Shown: positions 1 to 11,832, numbered from the stretch's first letter. The stretch is DNA of 64,000 nucleotides from an uncultured Alphaproteobacteria bacterium (GCA_937900425.1 CALCDT010000069.1:54763-118762), one strand, 5' to 3'. Made by a program: numbers and translations. The notes: generated by a model not told the origin, from the letters alone.

Positions 1-2633
<2,633 letters not shown>

Positions 2634-3051
2634 CGCCCCGTCGGCCTGACGACTCGGGGGCCTGACGCATCGTCGGCTCGACCTCTCGGGGCTGACGTCC
2701 CTGGGGGCAGGGTTCGCGCAGGTTCGCCTTCGGGCCGGGTGCCGATGACGGGAGGGCGCCGCGGACCGGCGTCCGCCGCCGTCGGCGGAAGGCGCTGGCC
2801 GCCGACGGCGCTCGTCCGGCCGGTCGCTTGCTTCGGGTAGCCGACGGCGCCTCGGAACGGCAGCTTCTCTCCGGGCATCCCGACAAATGTTGAAGGCGGC
2901 CGGGTTCCCCCGCGCCGCCTTCTCGCGTTGTTCGTCGTCGTCCCGGCGGCGATAGGCGAAGGCCACATCCGCAGGCCGTCGTCCGTTCGGCCGAGCCGTC
3001 TCGAACACTCCCGGCCGGGCGCCGTGAAGGCCCCGGCCGCCGGAGCGTCGA
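2634..3051. other. gene-free stretch between alaS and icd
   Basis: Convergent intergenic region of 418 bases. It holds GC-rich sequence with several short imperfect repeats of GCCGACGGCG type and one clear hairpin near its middle. I see no reading frame with a ribosome-binding site or recognisable protein. Confidence 0.6.
2892..2922. terminator. candidate bidirectional terminator hairpin
   Basis: A perfect 9-bp stem, GAAGGCGGC and GCCGCCTTC, encloses a 13-base loop between the convergent alaS and icd. There is no T run, so termination may need Rho or be inefficient. Confidence 0.5.
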
Positions 3052-4272
3052 CTACTTCCAAGCGCCCATCGCGGTGCCGAGGTTGGCCGAGATCTTGTCG
3101 AGGAAGCCCTCGGTCGATAGCCAGCCCTGGTCGGCGCCGACGAGCAGGGCGAGGTCCTTGGTCATGAAGCCGGCCTCGACGGTGTCGACGCAGACCTTCT
3201 CCAGTGTCGCCGAGAAGCGGGCGAGTTCGGCGTTGTCGTCGAGCTTGGCGCGGTGGGCGAGGCCGCGGGTCCAGGCGAAGATCGAGGCGATCGAATTGGT
3301 CGAGGTCTGCTTGCCCTGCTGATGCAGGCGGTAGTGCCGGGTCACGGTGCCGTGGGCGGCCTCGGCCTCCACGGTCTTGCCGTCCGGCGTCATCAGCACC
3401 GAGGTCATCAGGCCGAGCGAGCCGAAGCCCTGCGCGACGATGTCCGACTGCACGTCGCCGTCGTAGTTCTTGCAGGCCCAGACGTAGCCGCCCGACCACT
3501 TCAGCGCCGCCGCGACCATGTCGTCGATCAGCCGGTGCTCGTAGGTGAGCTTGCGCTTGTCGAACTCGGCCTTGAACTCGGCGTCGAAGATCTCCTGGAA
3601 GATGTCCTTGAATCGCCCGTCGTAGGCCTTGAGGATCGTGTTCTTCGTCGAGAGGTAGACCGGGAAGTTGCGCATCAGGCCGTAGTTGAACGACGCCCGG
3701 GCGAAGTCGATGATCGACTCGTCGATGTTGTACATCGACAGCGCGACGCCGGCGCCGGGGAAGTCGTAGACGTCGTGCTCGATCGTGGTGCCGTCCTCGC
3801 CGACGAACTTGATCGACAGCTTGCCCTTGCCCGGCACCTTGAAGTCGGTGGCGCGATACTGGTCGCCGAAGGCGTGGCGGCCGACGACGATCGGCTGCGT
3901 CCAGCCCGGGATGAGGCGCGGCACGTTCTTGCAGATGATCGGCTCGCGGAAGATGACGCCGCCGAGGATGTTGCGGATCGTACCGTTGGGCGAGCGCCAC
4001 ATCTTCTTGAGCCCGAACTCGGCGACGCGGCCCTCGTCGGGGGTGATGGTGGCGCATTTGACGCCGACGCCGACGCGCTTGATGGCGTTGGCGGAATCGA
4101 TCGTGATCTGGTCGTTGGTGGCGTCGCGGTTTTCGACCGAGAGGTCGTAATATTCGAGATCGACGTCGAGATAGGGATGGATCAGCTTGTCCTTGATGTT
4201 CTGCCAGATGATTCGGGTCATCTCGTCGCCGTCGAGTTCGACGACCGGGTTCGCCACCTTGATCTTGGTCAT
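3052..4272 (-). CDS. icd: NADP-dependent isocitrate dehydrogenase
   Basis: Converts isocitrate to 2-oxoglutarate with NADP in the TCA cycle. The 406-residue product begins [21 protein letters not shown], a hallmark of the eukaryote-like dimeric type II enzyme common in alphaproteobacteria, not the E. coli type. Conserved segments include [10 protein letters not shown], the [15 protein letters not shown] substrate loop and [11 protein letters not shown]. The start at 4272 is preferred over an upstream in-frame Met because it matches the family N-terminus and lies behind GGGGA. Its upstream region holds a strong palindrome that may control it. Confidence 0.97.
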   Translation of the reverse strand: MTKIKVANPVVELDGDEMTRIIWQNIKDKLIHPYLDVDLEYYDLSVENRDATNDQITIDSANAIKRVGVGVKCATITPDEGRVAEFGLKKMWRSPNGTIRNILGGVIFREPIICKNVPRLIPGWTQPIVVGRHAFGDQYRATDFKVPGKGKLSIKFVGEDGTTIEHDVYDFPGAGVALSMYNIDESIIDFARASFNYGLMRNFPVYLSTKNTILKAYDGRFKDIFQEIFDAEFKAEFDKRKLTYEHRLIDDMVAAALKWSGGYVWACKNYDGDVQSDIVAQGFGSLGLMTSVLMTPDGKTVEAEAAHGTVTRHYRLHQQGKQTSTNSIASIFAWTRGLAHRAKLDDNAELARFSATLEKVCVDTVEAGFMTKDLALLVGADQGWLSTEGFLDKISANLGTAMGAWK

Positions 4273-4617
4273 GAAAAATCCCCGTTTCTCGGTCGGACAT
4301 TGCGCGGATGCGGGAGCCCTCCGGCCTCCCGCGGGCAAGACGATCGCCGTCCGTGCCGGAGGCTCGACGCCCCTCGATCTGGCCGATGACGAAACTTCCG
4401 CTTACGTAAACGAAAGTTGCGCTCCTGATGTCTTGCCGTTTCATAGCATCGCGGCGCTGTCGCGCAAACGGCTTCTTTCGCAGCGCACGCCGCTTTTCAG
4501 GACCCTGCCGAAGAATGCTATAGGCGGCACGGACGGGGCGCGATCCGGAGCATCGGCGCACCGTCATGGCAGGGGCGGCGCAGGTGACGGACGCCGCAGC
4601 AGGAGGACGAGCAGGCG
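4273..4617. other. divergent promoter region icd / trmJ
   Basis: 345 bases between two divergent genes. It contains a 26-bp near-perfect palindrome about 120 bases from the icd start and a possible -10 hexamer (GCTATA, about 4516-4521) pointing toward trmJ. No gene is evident. Confidence 0.6.
4393..4418. promoter_or_regulatory. palindromic operator candidate upstream of icd
   Basis: A 26-bp dyad centred on TTACGTAA (4402-4409), with arms AACTT-CG and CG-AAGTT. Eleven of the 13 base pairs are symmetrical. The core resembles sites recognised by MerR-family regulators of branched-chain and fatty acid catabolism (TTTACGTAAACG-like), but which protein binds here is unknown. Confidence 0.5.
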
Positions 4618-5421
4618 ATGACGACCGCGGAGGGCGATCTGCGCCCGGTGATCATTCTGGTGGAGCCGCAACTCGGGGAGAACATCGGCGCCGCGGCCCG
4701 GGCGATGGCCAACTTCGGCCTCGCCGACCTTCGCCTCGTCACCCCGCGCGACGGCTGGCCGAACGAGCGGGCCGTCGCCACCGCCAGCCGCGCCACCCAC
4801 GTCATCGACGCGGTCCGCGTCTTCCCTGGTGTCGCCGAGGCGATCGCCGATCTCTCCTTCGTCTACGCGACCACCGCGCGCGACCGCGACGTGACGAAGC
4901 GGGTGCGCGGCCCGGTCGAGGCTGCGGCGGCGATGCGGCAGATCGAAGGGCAGGGCGGGCGCGCCGGCATCCTGTTCGGGCGCGAACGCTGGGGTCTCGA
5001 GAACGACGAGATCTCGCTCGCCGACGAGATCCTCACATTGCCCGTCGACCCCGAGTTCGCCTCGCTCAACATCGCCCAAGCGGTGCTGGTCATCGCCTAC
5101 GAGTGGCGCAAGGCGGGCTTTGCGGAGGTCGACGGCGGCATTCCCTTCCGCATGCCGGAGCGGTCGCTGCCGGCGACCAAGGGCGAGGTCGCGGGCTTCT
5201 TCGAGCATCTCGAGGGCGCGCTCGACGTCGCCGGCTTCTTCCGGCCGGCCGAAAAGCGCCCGACCATGGTCCGCAACCTCCGGGCGATCTTCCAGAAGGC
5301 CGATCTCAACGCCCAGGAGGTGCGCACCCTGCGCGGCGTCGTCTCCGCGCTCGAACGCCGCCACGAGCGGCCGCGCGACGCCAACGGCAACAAGCCGGTT
5401 CGCGACGAGGGTGCGACGTGA
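4618..5421 (+). CDS. trmJ: tRNA 2'-O-methyltransferase, TrmJ-type SPOUT family
   Basis: Probably methylates the 2'-OH of position 32 of tRNAs using S-adenosylmethionine. The 267-residue protein has the SPOUT signatures: VEPQLGENIGAAARAMANFG near residues 15-34, the GILFGRERWGLENDE knot segment around 118-132, and LPVDPEFASLNIAQAVLVIAYEW, which is characteristic of TrmJ. A GGAGGA ribosome-binding site lies upstream. murI starts 10 bases after the stop, so the two are probably co-transcribed. The exact tRNA target is inferred from the family. Confidence 0.93.
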   Translation: MTTAEGDLRPVIILVEPQLGENIGAAARAMANFGLADLRLVTPRDGWPNERAVATASRATHVIDAVRVFPGVAEAIADLSFVYATTARDRDVTKRVRGPVEAAAAMRQIEGQGGRAGILFGRERWGLENDEISLADEILTLPVDPEFASLNIAQAVLVIAYEWRKAGFAEVDGGIPFRMPERSLPATKGEVAGFFEHLEGALDVAGFFRPAEKRPTMVRNLRAIFQKADLNAQEVRTLRGVVSALERRHERPRDANGNKPVRDEGAT

Positions 5422-5431
5422 GAACCGCGCG

Positions 5432-6226
5432 ATGACGGCCGCACCCCGGCTTCTCGTCTTCGATTCCGGCTTCGGCGGGCTGTCGGTCGTCGCCGCGATC
5501 CGGGCGGCCGCGCCGGCGGCCCGCATCACCTATCTCGCCGACACCGCCGTCTTTCCCTACGGTGATCTCGCCGAGGCCGATCTCATCGCCCGCGTCGCCG
5601 ACCTGATGACCCTCGCGGTCGATCGGGCGGTGCCGGATGCCGTCGTCATCGCCTGCAACACCGCCTCGACGCTGGTGCTGCCGGATCTTCGCGCCCGCTT
5701 CACGCTGCCGATCGTCGGCACGGTTCCGGCGGTGAAGCCGGCGGCGGAGACCAGCGTCTCGCGCCTCGTCTCGGTGCTCGCGACCCCCGGGACGGTGAAG
5801 CGCGACTACACCCGCGACCTCGTCGCCACCCACGGCCGCGACTGCCGCTTCACCCTCGTCGGCTCCAGGCGCCTCGCCTCTCTGGTCGAGGCCGAGTTCG
5901 CTGGAGAGAACGTTCCCGACGACGACTACCGGACGGAGATCTCGCCCTGCTTCGTCGAGGAGGGCGACCGGCGCACGGACACCGTGGTGCTCGCCTGTAC
6001 CCACTATCCGCTGGTGCTGGCCCGTCTCACCCGCCTCGCCCCCTGGCCGGTGACCTGGATCGATCCCGCCCCCGCCATCGCCCGACGGGTGCTCCAGGTC
6101 ACGGCCGATACGCCGGCGCGCGACGACGAAGCGCCGCCTGACGTCTTCCTCGCCACCGGCCGCCTCCCGCCGGAGGGTGTGGCGACGCGCTACGGCTTCA
6201 CGGCGACTGCGATATTCGCATCCTGA
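5432..6226 (+). CDS. murI: glutamate racemase
   Basis: Interconverts L- and D-glutamate to supply D-Glu for peptidoglycan. The 264-residue product starts MTAAPRLLVFDSGFGGLSV, with the DSG aspartate. It has both catalytic cysteines: CNTAST (Cys75) and LACTHYPL (Cys189). I took the ATG at 5432 because the longer upstream reading frame overlaps trmJ and is not homologous. It sits directly behind trmJ and converges with the DHFR-like gene. Confidence 0.95.
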   Translation: MTAAPRLLVFDSGFGGLSVVAAIRAAAPAARITYLADTAVFPYGDLAEADLIARVADLMTLAVDRAVPDAVVIACNTASTLVLPDLRARFTLPIVGTVPAVKPAAETSVSRLVSVLATPGTVKRDYTRDLVATHGRDCRFTLVGSRRLASLVEAEFAGENVPDDDYRTEISPCFVEEGDRRTDTVVLACTHYPLVLARLTRLAPWPVTWIDPAPAIARRVLQVTADTPARDDEAPPDVFLATGRLPPEGVATRYGFTATAIFAS

Positions 6227-6284
6227 GGGGCGGACGCGGCCGACCCGGGCGTCCTGCCCGTCCGTCTGAAGCGCCGCCGGTCCG

Positions 6285-6692
6285 TCACGCCCGCCCGCCG
6301 CCCGCCGTCAGCCATGCCGGATCGAACCAGCGGTCGGCGGGGCCGTCGTAGGGCAGGGTGGTGACGTCCCAGTGGCGGACGAAGGGGGCATAGGCGGTCC
6401 AGACCGTCGGGCCGCCGCCGACGAAGACGACGCGGGTCTCGAAGCGAGACAGCACCTCCGCCGGGTCGTCGGACGAGCGGATCGTCACGACGGTGCGGTC
6501 GGCGCGGGCGAAGTCGGGCACCGATGAGGCGGTTCGGGGGCCGGCGATCAGAACGTGGCCGCGGGTCACCTCGAAGAAGCGGGCGACGTCGGCGGAAAAT
6601 TCGGGCTCTCGCCGGCCCTCCCAGGGCATGCCGCCGCCGAGGCCGATCTGGCCGCTGCGGCCGATCGCACAGATCACACGCACGTCCGCCAT
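6285..6692 (-). CDS. dmrA: DHFR-family reductase, possible dihydromethanopterin reductase (DmrA)
   Basis: A 135-residue member of the dihydrofolate reductase fold, starting MADVRVICAIGRSGQIGLGG and followed by MPW, which matches the N-terminal pterin-binding strand and loop. VFVGGGPTVWTAY matches the NADPH-binding glycine motif. It is clearly shorter than ordinary FolA (about 160 residues). DmrA of methylotrophs, which makes tetrahydromethanopterin, is a DHFR homologue of about 15 kDa, so size and the C1 context favour DmrA. Ordinary FolA remains possible, and thymidylate synthase is not adjacent to decide it. Confidence 0.6.
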   Translation of the reverse strand: MADVRVICAIGRSGQIGLGGGMPWEGRREPEFSADVARFFEVTRGHVLIAGPRTASSVPDFARADRTVVTIRSSDDPAEVLSRFETRVVFVGGGPTVWTAYAPFVRHWDVTTLPYDGPADRWFDPAWLTAGGGRA

Positions 6693-7169
6693 CGTCGCTC
6701 TCCCGTTTCGCAGAACCCGTCGCTGCCGTCGCTGCCGTCGCGGACCGGCGGCATGACCGTGTGGCGAACCGCTCGGGTCGCCGAATGTTCATCGCCGGAT
6801 ACCCTGGCGCGCCTCGGCCGGATGCCGCCGTGTCGCGAAAGGTCGGGTTCGGCGAGGGGGTGCGAGCCGCTCACTCCTCGGCGGCGGTGACGCCGCACGT
6901 CGACGGGCCGCCCGGCCGCGCGTTGCGCCCGGCCGTCCGAGGTCCCGGTCCGGCCGTCCCGCCGCGATTTTCCGCCCGCCGTCCCAGCGAAGAATCTGGT
7001 GACGCCGCGCTCGCTTGGCCTTCGCGGGATTGCTATAGACCGAATCGTGGCGAGAATTCCCGATCGTGCCGATTCTCCGGGACTTCCGTCCCGGTGCGCG
7101 GCGCAGCAGGGCCGGCCCGCTTCCCCGCGGGCGTGGCGACAGAGACGACCGACGGGCGGATTGAGGACC
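6693..7169. other. upstream region of cckA and the DHFR-like gene
   Basis: 477 bases between divergent genes. A possible -10 (CTATAG, 7033-7038) lies about 135 bases before cckA, and a small hairpin, CCGGGAC and GTCCCGG, lies at about 7077-7094. A CTGCCGTCG tandem repeat is present near 6720-6740. No gene is recognisable. Confidence 0.5.
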
Positions 7170-9728
7170 ATGAGCGAGAACAGCGACACGGAAGGCTCGC
7201 CTGCGGTCGAACCGGCCATGGTCGACCGGTCGGGCCGGACCGGCAACGTCCTGCTGCTCGTTCTTCTCGCCGTCGCCCTCGTCACCGCCGCCGGCGTCTT
7301 CGCCATCCTCGACCGTGCCTCGGCCGAGCCCTACGTCATGGGTCTGCTCGGGCTGCTCGCCGTCATCGGCGTCTTCTCGTTGTTCGCCGGCGCCATCGGG
7401 CTGCTGCGCTTCGGCGCCGGAGCCGAAGGCAACGGCCTCGCCCGGCGCTTCCTCGACACCATGGTCGACGGCATCTGCGTCACCGACCTCGACGGGCGCA
7501 TCGTCTACGCCAACAGCGCCTATGCCCGCATGATCCGCGCCGAGAGCGCGAGCGAAGTCCGCACGGTCGAGCGGGTGTTCTCCTCCGACCCCGACGCCGC
7601 CGACGTCATCTTCCGCCTCGCCCAGGCGGCCCGGGCCGGAAGGCGGGCCGAGGAGGAGGTTCGCCGCGCCCATCCGCTCGGCCGCGGCGACGGCCCGGCG
7701 CGCTGGTATCGCATCCGGGTGCGGCCGCTGCCCGGGGTCGGCCGCGAACGGTCGATGGCGATCTGGCAGGTCTCGGACGTCACCAAGGACCGCGACGCGC
7801 AGGAGAACAGCTTCCAGGCGCTGCAGCGGGCGGTGAACTTCCTCGACCATGCCCCGGCCGGCTTCTTCTCGGTCGATCCGCTCGGCCGCATCGTCTACAT
7901 GAACGCGACGCTCGCCGACTGGCTCGGCTTCGACCTCGCAGACGTCGAGGACGGGCTGATTAGTCTCTCCGAGATCGTCCAGGGCGACGGCGCCGCGCTG
8001 CTCGAAGGCGTCCACGGCGCGCCGGGCGAGGTGCGCACCGGCATCATCGACCTCGACCTCAGGAAGCACAGCGGCCAGAGCCTGCCCGTGCGTCTGCTGC
8101 ACCGGGTCCCGGTCGGCGCCGACGGCGGCATCGGCGACAGCCGCACCCTCGTCATCAACCGTTCGCCCGGCGAGGACGTCTCGGAATCGCTGCGCGCCGC
8201 CGAGGTCCGCTTCTCCCGTTTCTTCAACAACACTCCGATCGCCATCGCCGGCGTCGACAAGGAAGGCCGGATCGGGCGCACCAACGCGCCGTTCATGCGG
8301 CTGTTCTCGAGCTTCGTGAAGTCCGACCCGCGCCTCGGCTTCGGCCGTCTCGTCGACGTCGTCGCCGAGCGCGACCGGCCGGGACTCGCCGCCGCCCTCG
8401 ACGCCGCGACCAAGGGCCAGGGCCAGATCCCGCCGGTCGACGCCGCCCTGCCGGACGATCGCAACCGCAGCGCCCGCTTCTACATCTCGGCGGTGGAGGA
8501 GGGCGCCGGCGACGGCGACGTCGCCGTGGTCTACGCGCTTGAGACGACGGAGCAGCGGGCGCTCGAACTGCAGTTCAGCCAGAGCCAGAAGATGCAGGCG
8601 GTCGGCCAGCTCGCCGGCGGCGTCGCCCACGACTTCAACAACGTGCTGACCGCGATCATCGGCTTTTCCGACCTTCTGCTCGCCAACCACCGGCCGACCG
8701 ATCCGTCCTTCCAGGACATCATGAACATCAAGCAGAACGCCAACCGCGCCGCCGGCCTCGTCCGGCAGCTGCTGGCCTTCTCGCGCCGCCAGACGCTGCG
8801 CCCCCAGGTGCTGGTGCTCGCCGACGTCATCGCCGACATCACCATCCTGCTCGACCGGCTGCTCGGCGAGAAGGTGGAACTCGAGGTGGTCCACGGCCGC
8901 GACCTCTGGCCGATCATGGCCGACATCAACCAGTTCGAGCAGGTCATCATCAACCTCGCGGTCAACGCCCGCGACGCCATGCCCCGCGGCGGCAAGCTCA
9001 GGATCACCACCCGCAACATCACCGCCGCCGAATCCGGCGCCCTCGAGCACCAGGGCTTCCCGGCGGCCGACTACGTGCTGATCGAGGTGTCGGACACCGG
9101 GACCGGCATGACGCCCGAGGTGATGGAGAAGATCTTCGAGCCGTTCTTCTCGACCAAGGAAGTCGGCAAGGGCACCGGCCTCGGCCTCTCCACGGTCTAC
9201 GGCATCGTCAAGCAGACCGGCGGCTACATCTACCCCGAGAGCGAGGTCGGCAAGGGCACGGTGTTCCACATCTTCCTGCCGCGCCACATCCCGCTCGCCA
9301 CCGAGGCGCCGAAGAAGGTCGCCGAGCAGACCGCGCTCAGCGACCTGACCGGAAGTGCCACGATCCTGCTGGTCGAGGACGAGGAGGCCGTTCGCGCCTT
9401 CGCCGCCCGGGCGCTGGCCTCGCGCGGCTACAAGGTGCACGAGGCCTCGACAGGGGCGGAGGCGCTGGAGGTGATGCAGGAGACCGGCGGCAAGGTCGAC
9501 CTCGTCGTCTCCGACGTGGTGATGCCGGAGATGGACGGGCCCTCGCTGCTGCGCGAGCTGCGCAAGACCCGGCCCGACCTCAAGATCATCTTCGTCTCCG
9601 GATATGCCGAGGACGCCTTCAAGAAGAACCTGCCGGAGAACGAGCGGTTCAACTTCCTGCCGAAGCCCTTCAGCCTCAAGCAGCTGGCGACGACGGTGAA
9701 GGAGACGCTGAACGAGCAGGGACCGTGA
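7170..9728 (+). CDS. cckA: cell-cycle hybrid histidine kinase CckA
   Basis: Membrane hybrid kinase that feeds phosphate through ChpT to CtrA and CpdR and so controls the alphaproteobacterial cell cycle. The 852-residue protein has two N-terminal membrane helices (about 26-47 and 55-79) and PAS-like segments near 90-200, 225-340 and 350-460. The dimerisation helix contains VAHDFNN with phospho-acceptor His487. An ATPase domain ([30 protein letters not shown]) and a C-terminal receiver with Asp782 in [10 protein letters not shown] follow. The start at 7170 follows TTGAGGA. The H-box and receiver match CckA closely. Confidence 0.96.
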   Translation: MSENSDTEGSPAVEPAMVDRSGRTGNVLLLVLLAVALVTAAGVFAILDRASAEPYVMGLLGLLAVIGVFSLFAGAIGLLRFGAGAEGNGLARRFLDTMVDGICVTDLDGRIVYANSAYARMIRAESASEVRTVERVFSSDPDAADVIFRLAQAARAGRRAEEEVRRAHPLGRGDGPARWYRIRVRPLPGVGRERSMAIWQVSDVTKDRDAQENSFQALQRAVNFLDHAPAGFFSVDPLGRIVYMNATLADWLGFDLADVEDGLISLSEIVQGDGAALLEGVHGAPGEVRTGIIDLDLRKHSGQSLPVRLLHRVPVGADGGIGDSRTLVINRSPGEDVSESLRAAEVRFSRFFNNTPIAIAGVDKEGRIGRTNAPFMRLFSSFVKSDPRLGFGRLVDVVAERDRPGLAAALDAATKGQGQIPPVDAALPDDRNRSARFYISAVEEGAGDGDVAVVYALETTEQRALELQFSQSQKMQAVGQLAGGVAHDFNNVLTAIIGFSDLLLANHRPTDPSFQDIMNIKQNANRAAGLVRQLLAFSRRQTLRPQVLVLADVIADITILLDRLLGEKVELEVVHGRDLWPIMADINQFEQVIINLAVNARDAMPRGGKLRITTRNITAAESGALEHQGFPAADYVLIEVSDTGTGMTPEVMEKIFEPFFSTKEVGKGTGLGLSTVYGIVKQTGGYIYPESEVGKGTVFHIFLPRHIPLATEAPKKVAEQTALSDLTGSATILLVEDEEAVRAFAARALASRGYKVHEASTGAEALEVMQETGGKVDLVVSDVVMPEMDGPSLLRELRKTRPDLKIIFVSGYAEDAFKKNLPENERFNFLPKPFSLKQLATTVKETLNEQGP

Positions 9729-10053
9729 GGCGGCCTCGCGGACGAGCCGTCCGGCCAGCGCAGGGCGCTGACGGGGACCGGCGCCGTCCATGACGAAAAA
9801 GTAATGCCGCGCCTCCCGGCGACGCGCTAGTCTCCGGTCGGTGTCGGCGGTTCCCGGCCGGACTGCGCCCGCGCCGCCTCGAGGGGCGTCCGGCGGAAGC
9901 CTCGGACCGATGCACCGCGGTTCGCCCCGTCTGCCGCCGTGCCGGCAGGGGTGGCATGCCCGCGCCGACGCGGCTGCGCACCGCGGCGGCGCCGAGAAGC
10001 GGGCGAACAGGCAAGGCCGGTGAACGGCCCGACGAATTCCCGGGAGGTTTGAC
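9729..10053. other. gene-free stretch after cckA
   Basis: 325 bases. GC-rich, with a short A-rich patch (GACGAAAAAGTAATG near 9793) that could belong to a promoter for the next gene. A GGGAGG ribosome-binding site sits at its end. Nothing else is recognisable. Confidence 0.5.
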
Positions 10054-10407
10054 TTGAAGAAGGCCCTCGCCATTTTCTCCGTGCTGGCGATCGCGGGCAC
10101 CGGCCCGGCGCTGGCGCAGAGCCAGCAGCTCATCAACGACTATCCGACCGACGTGCGCGCCGACTACGTGTTCGGCTGCATGAAGGTCAACGGCGAATCG
10201 ATGGATTCGATGCGCCGCTGCTCCTGTTCGATCGACGTGATCGCCACCATCGTGCCCTATACGCGCTACGAGGAGGCCTCGACCTTCATCAGCATGGGCC
10301 TCGTCAGCGGCGAGAAGGGCGCGATGTTCAGAACGTCGGAGGAGTCCAAGGCCTCGGTCGGCGATCTCCGCCGCGCCCAGGCCGAAGCCGAGATGCGCTG
10401 CTTCTGA
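10054..10407 (+). CDS. small secreted four-cysteine protein, unknown function
   Basis: A 117-residue protein beginning at TTG behind GGGAGG. Residues 1-21 form a signal peptide ending ALA-Q, so it is probably periplasmic. The mature part has cysteines at about 42, 56, 58 and 116 (GCMKV, RRCSCSID, MRCF), which suggests two disulfides or a metal site. I recall similar small proteins near quinoprotein dehydrogenases, and this one lies about 5 kb from xoxF, but the link is not proven. No catalytic motif is visible. Confidence 0.8.
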   Translation: MKKALAIFSVLAIAGTGPALAQSQQLINDYPTDVRADYVFGCMKVNGESMDSMRRCSCSIDVIATIVPYTRYEEASTFISMGLVSGEKGAMFRTSEESKASVGDLRRAQAEAEMRCF

Positions 10408-10710
10408 CGCCGTGCGTGCGGCCGGCGACCCGAGCGCCACCGGCTCGTCGAAGGCGGCGGGCCGCTCCGGCCTCGTCGTGACGACGCAGGATCGACCCGC
10501 CGCAGCGGTCGAACTCCGAGCCTCTCTCCGCCGCCGCGCCGCCGGCGGCTGCAGTCCGTTTTGCCGATGAACGATCTTGCCCGGCCTCATCCGGAGGACG
10601 GCGCGTGAGCGTCCGGCTCGAAGGACGAGGCCGCCCCCGCGATTGGAGACGGCCCGGACGGGCCTCCTTGGGTTGAGGGCGGAGAGAGGCGATCCAACGG
10701 CGCGCTGGTC
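10408..10710. other. convergent gene-free stretch
   Basis: 303 bases between the four-cysteine protein and yiaA. It holds GC-rich inverted repeats, for instance GGCCC-GGA-C-GGGCC near 10649 followed by TCCTT. No gene is visible. Confidence 0.45.
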
Positions 10711-11001
10711 CTAGAGCGTGTCGGAGCGGTGGATGTCCATCAGCAGCTTCTCCGTCTTCGCTTCGTCGAGCCGGTTGAGAAAGCGCTTCGATTCCTCATC
10801 GTCGCGCAGCGTCTTGGTGATCGTGATCGAAGTGTGGACCAGCATGATCGCCGCCATGGCGTAGAAGCCCTTGGCGGCGAAGCTCGCCTCCATGAACCAG
10901 ATGCCGCCGGCCATCATCGCCGCGGCGACGACGAAGCTCCCCACGGTGAACATCTTCCAGGCGCCGGAATCCTTCGGGGCATAGGGTGCGGTGCTCGACA
11001 T
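10711..11001 (-). CDS. YiaA/YiaB-family inner membrane protein
   Basis: A 96-residue protein with two predicted membrane helices, about 17-37 and 43-62, matching the YiaA/B two-helix family of unknown function. The tail KRFLNRLDEAKTEKLLMDIH is charged and cytoplasmic-looking. A GGAGA ribosome-binding site precedes the start. It lies just downstream of pspA and is probably co-transcribed with it. The longest pspA reading frame overlaps it by 88 bases, which suggests the end of pspA is not as drawn. Confidence 0.85.
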   Translation of the reverse strand: MSSTAPYAPKDSGAWKMFTVGSFVVAAAMMAGGIWFMEASFAAKGFYAMAAIMLVHTSITITKTLRDDEESKRFLNRLDEAKTEKLLMDIHRSDTL

Positions 11002-11744
11002 CTGCTTTCTCCGTCATGTGGGTCGGGTTGGAAAAGGGGCGAGACCGGCCGATGCGGCGGCCTTGCCGGAGAGTCGGTGTGCCGGCGATCAGGCACCGCC
11101 GGCGAGCCGTTGCGACAGGCGGGCTTGCCGCAGCCGGCCGCCGCCAGCCTCGAGGCGACCGCGCCGGCGTCGGTCTCGCCCGCGACCTCCTCCATCGCCC
11201 GGTCGACCGCCTCGGCGTGGCGCTGGCGCGTCTTCAAGCGGTCCAGCGTCGCCTCCGCATCGCGCAGTGACGACAGGCCGGCGGCTCCGCCATCGCCGCG
11301 CAGCCGCCGGGTGCGCTCGCCGGCTTCCGCGAGGCGCAGCCCGCGTTCCAGATCGGCCACGCGGGCCCGGCCCCGGCGCAGCGCCTGCCGAAGCCGCTCG
11401 ATCTCGGCTTCCGCCGCCCGCGTCGCCTCGGCCGTGGCGGCCCGCTCCGATTCCAGCGCGGCGATCGCCTCCGCGCCTTCGCGAGCGAGATCGGCCTTGC
11501 CCTGGCCCAATGCCGCCAGCGTGCGCTCCTCGAGATCGGCGATCCTCGCCTCGATCCCCGCCAGCCGCTCGCGGTCGCGCATGGTCTCGGCGGTGGCGAT
11601 CGCCACCGACTTGCGCGCCACATCGACGGCGGCGGCACAATCCCGCAACTGCTGGCGAAGGATGACGAGCGCATTGGCATCGACCACCACCTCGGCCGCC
11701 TCGTGGGCCTGACCCCGCACGAGGGCCACGAACTGCCTGAACAT
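10914..11744 (-). CDS. pspA: PspA/IM30-family phage-shock-like protein, C-terminus doubtful
   Basis: A coiled-coil membrane-associated protein of the PspA/IM30/Vipp1 family, which forms scaffolds at stressed membranes. It starts MFRQFVALVRGQAHEAAEVV behind GGAGGA and has long Ala/Glu/Arg helices to about residue 215. After RLAAAGCGKPACRNG the frame becomes Pro/Arg-rich and unlike the family, and it runs 88 bases into yiaA. In the neighbouring frame the DNA reads LRQARLSQRLAGGA and stops at 11089, as expected for a normal ending. A one-base error or real frameshift near 11135-11145 is likely. Two palindromes flank its promoter. Confidence 0.8.
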   Translation of the reverse strand: MFRQFVALVRGQAHEAAEVVVDANALVILRQQLRDCAAAVDVARKSVAIATAETMRDRERLAGIEARIADLEERTLAALGQGKADLAREGAEAIAALESERAATAEATRAAEAEIERLRQALRRGRARVADLERGLRLAEAGERTRRLRGDGGAAGLSSLRDAEATLDRLKTRQRHAEAVDRAMEEVAGETDAGAVASRLAAAGCGKPACRNGSPAVPDRRHTDSPARPPHRPVSPLFQPDPHDGESRCRAPHPMPRRIPAPGRCSPWGASSSPRR

Positions 11745-11761
11745 CGACGGATCCTCCATTA

Positions 11762-11774
11762 TGAACGTTGTTCA
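11762..11774. promoter_or_regulatory. operator TGAAC-N3-GTTCA, proximal to pspA
   Basis: TGAACGTTGTTCA, a perfect dyad with a 3-base spacer, between the candidate pspA -10 and the start codon. It is identical in its arms to the second site 58 bases upstream. The form is typical of TetR-type operators. Confidence 0.6.
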
Positions 11775-11782
11775 CAAAAGGG

Positions 11783-11810
11783 AGGATACAGAATTCCGTT
11801 GCGGACGCAA
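11783..11810 (-). promoter_or_regulatory. candidate pspA promoter
   Basis: On the reverse strand, TTGCGT (11805-11810) and TATCCT (11783-11788) are separated by 16 bases, and the two palindromes lie just outside them. This is inferred from spacing only. Confidence 0.4.
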
Positions 11811-11819
11811 TTCACAAAA

Positions 11820-11832
11820 TGAACAGCGTTCA
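11820..11832. promoter_or_regulatory. operator TGAAC-N3-GTTCA, distal to pspA
   Basis: TGAACAGCGTTCA, with the same arms as the site at 11762. Centre-to-centre distance is 58 bases. TTCACAAAA also occurs beside both regions (11771 and 11811). Confidence 0.6.

Noticed and set aside
6789..10136. An 1115-codon open frame on the reverse strand across cckA
   Set aside because: It mirrors the cckA codons, has low-complexity Arg/Gly/Asp composition and no recognisable domain. GC-rich coding DNA creates such antisense frames.
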